From: Flavobacteriales bacterium UBA1531
GTDB lineage: Bacteria > Bacteroidota > Bacteroidia > Flavobacteriales_D > Sanyastnellaceae
Direction: 5' to 3'
DNA: 12,029 nt
Assembly (NCBI GenBank): GCA_002323795.1
Contig: DCPZ01000055.1
Location: 1 to 12,029 of the forward strand
The position numbers and the translations under genes were made by a program. The notes beneath the pieces are model-generated. The model saw only the letters and a list, made by a program, of their open reading frames with translations, ran no database searches and was not told the DNA's origin. Position 1 is the first letter of the stretch. Every line of letters starts with the position of its first letter. This document shows positions 7,399 through 12,029 of the stretch, one piece after another.

Positions 7399-8874
7399 AT
7401 GACTGACTCAAACATTCCGGCCAGCGGCCATCCGAAAGGACTCTACACCCTATTCTTCTCAGAAATGTGGGAGAGATTTTGCTATTACGGCATGCGCGTA
7501 CTTTTGACTCTTTTCTTGGTAAAATCACTTTTGAAGGGAGACTCTGAGGCCAGTCTCATCTATGGAGCGTACACTGCACTGATTTATGCAGCGCCTGTTC
7601 TTGGTGGCCGAATGGCCGACCAATTTCTTGGATATCGCTACGCCATTTTACTTGGAGCGGTTTTGATGGCCATTGGTGAATTCCTCATTCTCGGTGGGAC
7701 AGAGTCCTTCATGCTCTATGGCATGGGCGCTTTGATTGTTGGGAATGGATTTTTCAAGGCCAACATCTCAACCATTGTAGGAAAACTTTATTCTGACAAT
7801 GATCCCCGCAGGGACTCAGGTTTCACCATTTTCTACATTGGGATTAACATTGGAGCCTTGTTGGCAACCACGGTGGTTGCCTTTGTTGGAGAAACATACG
7901 GATTCGAATATGGATTCGGACTCGCTGGCGCTGGTATGCTCGCTGGGCTTTCGATTTTCTGGTTGGGACGAGACAACTATTCGGCTGCGCCAGGTTTGGA
8001 TATTACTGAAGCTGGTATGAAACAAGTCGGACCATTAAAAGTGTACCAATTGATTTCTCTCGGTTCACTTGCTCTGATTCCACTCTGCTATTTTTTGATC
8101 AGCCAAAATGAATTTATGACTTACCTCCTAACCGGACTATTTGTCCTTGTTGCGGCATCATTGATTCGAGCAGGCATAAAAGAAGGTCCCATGTGGCGGG
8201 ATCGTATGATTGCCTTGGTCATTTTTATGCTGATTAACGTAGTCTTTTGGGCGTGCTTCGAGCAAGCCGGAACATCTTTGACCCTTTTCGCAGATCGAAA
8301 TGTGAGCCGCGATATATTAGGCTGGACGATGCCTGCATCAATGACCCAATTCTTCAATCCAGCATTCATCATCATATTCGGATCAATCTTTTCTGTGATG
8401 TGGGTAAAACTTGACGCAATTGGCAAAAACCCGAGTATCCCGATGAAGTTTGCCCTCGGCATTCTTCAACTCGGGGCAGGGTTCCTCATCACATTGGTTG
8501 GATTGCAGTTCGCTGATGAACAAGCAATGGTTCCTTTGCTCACACTGGTATTCTTATACCTGTTGCATACAACCGGTGAGCTATTCCTCTCGCCCATTGG
8601 CTTATCCATGGTCACCAAACTGGCTCCAAAAAATATAGCTGGAACAGCCATGGGAGGCTGGTTCCTAAGTTTTGCCATTGCGAATTACGCGGGTGGCATC
8701 ATTGCTTCACTTACAGGGGGGCATGGTGATACTGGTGAGACCTTGACGGCTTCTGCAGGATTAGCGAAATACACAGATGTGTTTTCGACCATTGGTATGG
8801 TACTTGTCGCCTTTGCTGTACTCATTGCAGTTTTGAATAAACCACTCAATAAATTGATGCACGGCGTGAAATAA
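7399..8874 (+). CDS. Proton-dependent oligopeptide transporter (POT/PTR2 family, MFS)
   Basis: This 491-aa integral membrane protein imports di- and tripeptides by proton symport across the inner membrane. The diagnostic POT motif ExxERFxxYG is present as EMWERFCYYG at residues 22-31. The second signature appears as GNGFFKANIS (115-124) and the third as FYIGINIGAL (145-154). A late helix has GELFLSPIGLSMVTKLAP, containing the conserved glutamate and SPxG motif. Hydrophobic segments recur along the whole length, consistent with 12 or more membrane helices. A short polar N-terminus and no signal peptide fit the family. The start ATG at 7399 follows A-rich sequence with no Shine-Dalgarno site. 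The gene is 54 bp downstream of the DPP IV-like protease, and a terminator follows 46 bp after its stop, so the two genes probably share a transcript. A weak promoter-like pair, TTTG at 7324-7327 and TACATTGG at 7350-7357, could give independent expression. Confidence 0.96.
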   Translation: MTDSNIPASGHPKGLYTLFFSEMWERFCYYGMRVLLTLFLVKSLLKGDSEASLIYGAYTALIYAAPVLGGRMADQFLGYRYAILLGAVLMAIGEFLILGGTESFMLYGMGALIVGNGFFKANISTIVGKLYSDNDPRRDSGFTIFYIGINIGALLATTVVAFVGETYGFEYGFGLAGAGMLAGLSIFWLGRDNYSAAPGLDITEAGMKQVGPLKVYQLISLGSLALIPLCYFLISQNEFMTYLLTGLFVLVAASLIRAGIKEGPMWRDRMIALVIFMLINVVFWACFEQAGTSLTLFADRNVSRDILGWTMPASMTQFFNPAFIIIFGSIFSVMWVKLDAIGKNPSIPMKFALGILQLGAGFLITLVGLQFADEQAMVPLLTLVFLYLLHTTGELFLSPIGLSMVTKLAPKNIAGTAMGGWFLSFAIANYAGGIIASLTGGHGDTGETLTASAGLAKYTDVFSTIGMVLVAFAVLIAVLNKPLNKLMHGVK

Positions 8875-8920
8875 GCAGTTGCGATGATAGCAACGACATT
8901 CGAATATCATAACCTTTTTG

Positions 8921-8947
8921 AAAAGCGCCGTTTGGCGCTTTTCTTTT
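8921..8947 (+). terminator. Intrinsic terminator after the POT transporter gene
   Basis: A perfect 9-bp stem, AAAAGCGCC (8921-8929) and GGCGCTTTT (8934-8942), closes a 4-base loop. It is followed by C and four more T residues. It lies 46 bp after the transporter stop and 25 bp before the next start, so it ends the peptidase-transporter transcription unit. Confidence 0.85.
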
Positions 8948-8971
8948 GCGATATTGCATAAAATTTCGCTC

Positions 8972-9526
8972 ATGTTACCTTTTTCAAAATTCACTGGAAT
9001 TTTCCTCCTACTCGTTACTTTGTCACAACCAACTTATGCCCAGGAGGCAAAGGTCAATTGGATGAGCCTTGAAGAAGCCATTGCAGCTCAGCAAGATGAG
9101 CCTCGGAAAATTGTCATGGATGTATACACTCAGTGGTGCGGTCCTTGCAAAATGATGATGTCTCGAACGTTTACCAACCAACAGGTCATAGACTACATCA
9201 ATGGCAATTATTATGCTGTGAAATTCGACGCTGAATCAGCAAACCCCGTTCAATTCAAAGGAAAAACATTTTCAAATCCAGGGTGGAAACAAAACGTTCG
9301 TGGACGCAACAGCACACATGAGCTATCACGAGCATTGGGCGTAAATGCTTATCCAACACTCGTTTACATGGATGAGAATGCGGATATCATTGCCCCCATT
9401 TCAGGATACAAAACCCCTCCCCAATTGGAAATGTACCTGAAGTTCTTCGTCGACAAATACAATGGAGATGTAGCGCAGGAAGAATGGGAAGAATACCGCG
9501 ATAACTTTCAGCCGACCTTCCGGTAA
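8972..9526 (+). CDS. Exported thioredoxin-fold protein with CGPC active site
   Basis: The ATG at 8972 gives a 184-aa protein. The frame is open upstream to a TTG at 8918, but that extension would run through the terminator hairpin and would put 18 residues before an otherwise good signal peptide, so the ATG is preferred. The signal peptide has K6, a hydrophobic core at about 8-18 and a likely cleavage after TYA (21-23). The thioredoxin motif WCGPC is at 55-59 and the cis-proline is P128 in AYPTL. The two are about 70 residues apart, longer than in classical thioredoxin. The intervening insertion (about 87-120) is rich in Asn, Gly and basic residues and resembles Bacteroidota periplasmic thioredoxin-like proteins. 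It probably reduces or isomerises disulfides in the periplasm (inference). There is no lipobox cysteine. Partner proteins are not encoded nearby. Confidence 0.88.
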   Translation: MLPFSKFTGIFLLLVTLSQPTYAQEAKVNWMSLEEAIAAQQDEPRKIVMDVYTQWCGPCKMMMSRTFTNQQVIDYINGNYYAVKFDAESANPVQFKGKTFSNPGWKQNVRGRNSTHELSRALGVNAYPTLVYMDENADIIAPISGYKTPPQLEMYLKFFVDKYNGDVAQEEWEEYRDNFQPTFR

Positions 9527-9575
9527 ATCCGAATAAGTTAACATTTCTAACGTCAGCTAACCTCACTTGAAAGGA

Positions 9576-9608
9576 TTGCCGTCATCGAAGTTCATTCTTG
9601 TATATTTG
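9576..9608 (+). promoter_or_regulatory. Bacteroidota-type promoter upstream of citrate synthase
   Basis: TATATTTG at 9601-9608 matches the TAnnTTTG -7 consensus exactly. A TTG core at 9576-9578 lies 22 bp upstream, within the range seen for the -33 element. Transcription would start near 9613-9616, giving a leader of about 60 bases before the ATG at 9678. The leader carries a two-codon reading frame, ATG AAC TAG, at 9621-9629. Confidence 0.6.
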
Positions 9609-9645
9609 CAGGAGTTTCGGATGAACTAGTCGTTCTGATTCCTGC
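9608..9645. repeat. Imperfect inverted repeat abutting the gltA promoter
   Basis: Arms GCAGGAGTT (9608-9616) and GATTCCTGC (9637-9645) pair over nine positions, including two G-T wobbles. Inside them GAAC (9623-9626) pairs with GTTC (9632-9635) around a 5-base loop. The left arm begins at the last base of the -7 box, so much of it may lie at or before the transcription start. That favours a DNA site over an RNA hairpin, if it means anything. Chance occurrence is quite possible. Confidence 0.3.
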
Positions 9646-9677
9646 GTTTGAAACAACAACAAAACCCTGCCTTTGCA

Positions 9678-10967
9678 ATGAGTGAAACTGCACGCATCAT
9701 TCTCGACGGAATTGAATATGAACTTCCAATCACCGAAGGAAGTGAGAAGGAAAAAGCCATTGACATCTCAAAACTCAGAGCGCAGTCCGGCTACATCACG
9801 CTGGACTATGGGTTCAAAAACACGGGTTCTACCAAGAGTGCCATCACATACCTTGATGGTGAAAATGGTATTTTAAGGTACCGTGGTTACTCCATTGAAG
9901 AATTGGCTGAAAAGGCCTCATTTTTGGAAGTTGCCTATCTCTTGATATACGGGGAGCTGCCGAATAAGACTCAACTCAACTCTTTTACAACCAGCATTAC
10001 ACATCATACGCTGTTGCACGAAAACATGAAACGCTTTTTTGAAGCGTTCCCTGCAGGTGCTCACCCAATGGCAATGCTCGGCTCAATGATCTCGAGTTTA
10101 AGCACGTTCTACCCAGAATCTCAAAATCCAGATCGATCGGTAGTCGACATCGAAAAAACCATCCATCGCCTGATCGCTAAGTTGCCAACGCTCGCTGCTC
10201 AAGCTTACAAGCATAACACAGGACATCCCACCGTTTATCCTTCAAACGATTTGGGATACTGCGGCAACTTTTTAAAGATGATGTTTGGGTTGCCCACAAC
10301 ACCTTACGAGGTTGATCCAATTGTCGAGCAAGCAATCAATAAATTGCTGATTTTGCATGCAGATCATGAACAGAACTGTTCCACTGCTACAGTGCGCGTT
10401 GTCAGTTCTTCGCAAGCAAATCTATACAGTTCAGTCTCTGCAGGCATCGCTGCCTTGTGGGGTCCCCTTCACGGAGGTGCGAATCAGGCAGTCATCGAGA
10501 TGCTCGAATCCATCAAAGAAGATGGTGGTGACCTGGACAAGTGGATCAACAAAGCAAAAGACCGGAACGACTCATTCAGATTGATGGGTTTCGGACACAG
10601 GGTTTACAAGAATTTTGATCCTCGTGCCAAAATCATCAAGAAGGCTGCTGATGAAGTGCTTGGTCAGTTAGGAATTGAAGATCCTGTGCTCGAAATAGCC
10701 AAAAAGTTAGAGCAGGTCGCGCTCAATGACGAATATTTCGTCTCGCGCGGTTTGTATCCGAATGTAGACTTTTATTCAGGTATCATTTACCGAGCATTGA
10801 ATATTCCAAAGGATATGTTTACGGTCATGTTCGCACTTGGACGCTTGCCAGGATGGATCGCGCAATGGAAAGAAATGGTGGAAAACGGCGAGCCTATTGG
10901 AAGACCAAGACAGGTTTACACAGGAGCAAACCATCGAGAATTTGTCGACCTCAATTCACGCGATTAA
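9678..10967 (+). CDS. gltA: Citrate synthase (type II)
   Basis: This enzyme condenses acetyl-CoA and oxaloacetate to citrate, the entry step of the TCA cycle. With the ATG at 9678 the protein is 429 aa, the standard length of Gram-negative GltA. An in-frame TTG at 9648 would add ten residues (KQQQNPAFA after the initiator) that do not resemble the family N-terminus, so the ATG is chosen. The catalytic triad is present: H265 in PLHGGANQ, H307 in MGFGHRVYKNFDPRAK, and D364 in PNVDFYSG. The conserved N-terminal half includes KSAITYLDGENGILRYRGY (residues 53-71 of the 429), and the C-terminus has GRPRQVYTGA near the end. The length and beta-rich N-terminal segment indicate the hexameric type II class; NADH inhibition cannot be judged. 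It has its own promoter and a crotonase gene 11 bp downstream. Confidence 0.97.
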   Translation: MSETARIILDGIEYELPITEGSEKEKAIDISKLRAQSGYITLDYGFKNTGSTKSAITYLDGENGILRYRGYSIEELAEKASFLEVAYLLIYGELPNKTQLNSFTTSITHHTLLHENMKRFFEAFPAGAHPMAMLGSMISSLSTFYPESQNPDRSVVDIEKTIHRLIAKLPTLAAQAYKHNTGHPTVYPSNDLGYCGNFLKMMFGLPTTPYEVDPIVEQAINKLLILHADHEQNCSTATVRVVSSSQANLYSSVSAGIAALWGPLHGGANQAVIEMLESIKEDGGDLDKWINKAKDRNDSFRLMGFGHRVYKNFDPRAKIIKKAADEVLGQLGIEDPVLEIAKKLEQVALNDEYFVSRGLYPNVDFYSGIIYRALNIPKDMFTVMFALGRLPGWIAQWKEMVENGEPIGRPRQVYTGANHREFVDLNSRD

Positions 10968-10978
10968 ACCATAATTGA

Positions 10979-11740
10979 ATGACCAATTCCGGAAAAGTCG
11001 TATTCGAAACGTCAGAAGGAGTCGGAACTATTTCGTTTGAACACCCTGCAGGTAATTCCCTGCCAGCAGAACTCTTGTCTGAGATCGCAAATTGCATCGA
11101 TAGCGCGGGAAAAGCAGCGGATTGTTCAGTGATCATTCTCAAATCAGGCGGAAGTAGAGCTTTCTGCGCTGGAGCGAGCTTTGATGAGTTGATCGCAATT
11201 GAGAATAAAGAACATGGACTCGTCTTTTTCAGTGGCTTTAGCAAGGTAATCCTTGCGATTCGTCGCTGCCCAAAGTTTGTCATTTGCCGCGTTCAAGGAA
11301 AAGCGGTTGGAGGTGGAGTTGGAATCGCTGCTGCAGCTGACTACACAATTGGAACAACAAATTCAGCAGTTAAACTTTCCGAACTAGCAATTGGCATAGG
11401 GCCGTTTGTGGTAGGGCCAGCAGTAGAAAGAAAAGTCGGCCTCGGAGCTTTCCAAACCATGGCCATTGATGCCACCAAATGGTTCTCTGCGGAATGGGCT
11501 GAAAAGCACGGGTTGTTTTCCAGCTTGCACGAAACAGAAGAAGAATTAGATGCCGACGTGCATCGACTCGCGACACAACTAGCAAAGAGCAGTCCGGCAG
11601 CGATGTCGGAACTCAAAAAAATCGCGTGGGCAGGAACGGAACACTGGCAAAAGTTACTTCCAGAACGAGCGGCAATCTCAGGAGAGCTTGTTCTCAGCGA
11701 ATTCACTCGCCAAGCTATACAAGCATTCAAGGCCAAATAG
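10979..11740 (+). CDS. Enoyl-CoA hydratase/isomerase (crotonase) family protein
   Basis: The 253-aa protein has the typical length and layout of a crotonase, a family that binds acyl-CoA thioesters in an oxyanion hole. The first oxyanion segment is AFCAGASFDEL (61-71) and the second is GKAVGGGVGIAAAADY (107-122). In classical enoyl-CoA hydratase the second segment carries a catalytic Glu (Glu144 in the rat enzyme, GGGCE). Here the aligned residue is G115, so that Glu is absent. The second catalytic Glu (Glu164 in rat) is retained as E135 in KLSELAIGIGPF. A C-terminal helical region follows (about 187-253). The GGGVG pattern also occurs in methylglutaconyl-CoA-hydratase-like members, so leucine-degradation hydratase is one candidate, but no other leucine-degradation gene is visible. 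The substrate is therefore not assigned. The gene starts 11 bp after gltA, has no Shine-Dalgarno site, and is probably co-transcribed with gltA. Confidence 0.92.
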   Translation: MTNSGKVVFETSEGVGTISFEHPAGNSLPAELLSEIANCIDSAGKAADCSVIILKSGGSRAFCAGASFDELIAIENKEHGLVFFSGFSKVILAIRRCPKFVICRVQGKAVGGGVGIAAAADYTIGTTNSAVKLSELAIGIGPFVVGPAVERKVGLGAFQTMAIDATKWFSAEWAEKHGLFSSLHETEEELDADVHRLATQLAKSSPAAMSELKKIAWAGTEHWQKLLPERAAISGELVLSEFTRQAIQAFKAK

Positions 11741-11800
11741 CATTGCGAGCAGAGTTCGGCTCCATCCAATTTCTTTATTGGCAGTTTATGAGCGCCATAA

Positions 11801-11826
11801 AAAAGGCCCGCACAAGCGGGCCTTTT
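11801..11826. terminator. Bidirectional intrinsic terminator between convergent genes
   Basis: A perfect 11-bp stem, AAAAGGCCCGC (11801-11811) and GCGGGCCTTTT (11816-11826), flanks the 4-base loop ACAA. Read on the plus strand it ends in TTTT, 60 bp after the crotonase stop. Read on the minus strand it ends in six T residues, 22 bp after the stop of the T9SS-tail gene. It therefore serves both genes, with the stronger T-tract on the minus strand. Confidence 0.88.
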
Positions 11827-11848
11827 AACGACTGTATACCATTCAGGT

Positions 11849-12029
11849 TTAACGAATTTGAATCCGTTCTATGGCACGGCGACCATTGGATACTGCGATC
11901 AAACTATACGTCCCAGTGGCCAAGTCTGAAACGTTCAATTGAATGCGACCATTCACTGACGTATGCTCGTTATCACTAATCAGACGACCTGTTCCATCAA
12001 ACAACTGAATCTGTGCTTTGCCGATGAGG
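11849..12029 (-). CDS. C-terminal T9SS type A sorting domain of a secreted protein (partial, runs off the right edge)
   Basis: The minus strand is open from the window edge to a TAA at 11851-11849, giving 59 visible residues. They begin LIGKAQIQLFDGTGRLISDN and end with RRAIERIQIR; the middle includes NGRIQLNVSDLATGTYSLIAVS. The pattern of an alternating beta strand, a short turn with GTGR, a (L/V)xxLxxGTY strand and a basic final strand ending in I-x-I-R is the type A C-terminal sorting domain (Por_Secre_tail). This domain targets proteins to the type IX secretion system, where it is removed or used for surface attachment. The catalytic or adhesive part of the protein lies beyond the window, so its function is unknown. 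There is no start codon in the visible part. The bidirectional terminator follows directly. Confidence 0.85.
   Translation of the reverse strand, partial: LIGKAQIQLFDGTGRLISDNEHTSVNGRIQLNVSDLATGTYSLIAVSNGRRAIERIQIR

Noticed and set aside
8918..8971. N-terminal TTG extension of the thioredoxin-like gene
   Set aside because: It would be translated through the terminator hairpin at 8921-8947 and would bury the signal peptide. The ATG at 8972 gives a normal exported protein.
9648..9677. TTG start adding ten residues to citrate synthase
   Set aside because: The extra Gln-rich residues do not match the family N-terminus, and the ATG at 9678 gives the standard length.
11341..11769. 142-codon open frame antisense to the crotonase gene
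   Set aside because: It lies almost wholly within a clear crotonase coding region, has no recognisable domain and a cysteine/serine-rich composition typical of antisense shadows.
1..12029. Mobile elements, CRISPR arrays, tRNA genes, toxin-antitoxin or defence systems
   Set aside because: No transposase or integrase, terminal repeats, spaced direct repeats, cloverleaf sequence or defence-type domains were seen. Every long coding frame has a clear housekeeping or transport assignment.

Overview
This window looks like chromosomal core-metabolism DNA from a member of the Bacteroidota, most likely a marine or aquatic flavobacterium-like lineage (inference). Four things point there. A type IX secretion (T9SS) C-terminal sorting domain lies on the minus strand at the right edge. 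Promoter -7 boxes match the Bacteroidota TAnnTTTG consensus, exactly at 3589-3596 and 9601-9608. Purine-rich Shine-Dalgarno sites are absent before most start codons. The encoded proteins, notably FabI, the thioredoxin-like protein and the crotonase, look like Bacteroidota versions of their families.

Left part (1-5041, all minus strand). In transcription order there is a GlcD-type FAD-linked 2-hydroxyacid oxidoreductase (5041-3632), enoyl-ACP reductase FabI (3568-2747), bifunctional aspartokinase/homoserine dehydrogenase ThrA (2643-133), and the first 45 codons of homoserine kinase ThrB (136 to the left edge). thrA and thrB share an ATGA stop/start overlap, so this is the start of a threonine-biosynthesis operon. 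FabI appears to have its own promoter.

Centre (5113-8947, plus strand). A secreted dipeptidyl-peptidase IV family protease is followed 54 bp later by a proton-dependent oligopeptide (POT) transporter. A perfect intrinsic terminator closes the stretch. This reads as a peptide-scavenging pair: the protease releases dipeptides outside the cytoplasmic membrane and the transporter imports them. A divergent promoter region of only 71 bp separates the protease from the oxidoreductase.

Right part (8972-12029). An exported thioredoxin-fold protein with a CGPC centre is followed by citrate synthase behind a good Bacteroidota promoter. A crotonase-family protein lies 11 bp downstream in an apparent operon. 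A perfect bidirectional terminator (11801-11826) then separates the crotonase from a convergent minus-strand gene, of which only the last 59 codons, a T9SS sorting domain, are visible.

I found no CRISPR array, mobile element, tRNA or rRNA, and no gene-free stretch longer than 300 bp. I do not see an undescribed biological system here: the window is mostly well-recognised housekeeping genes. The items worth a second look are modest: a crotonase lacking one of the two usual catalytic glutamates, the citrate synthase-crotonase pairing, the protease-transporter pair, an inverted repeat abutting the gltA promoter, and an unusual motif in ThrA.
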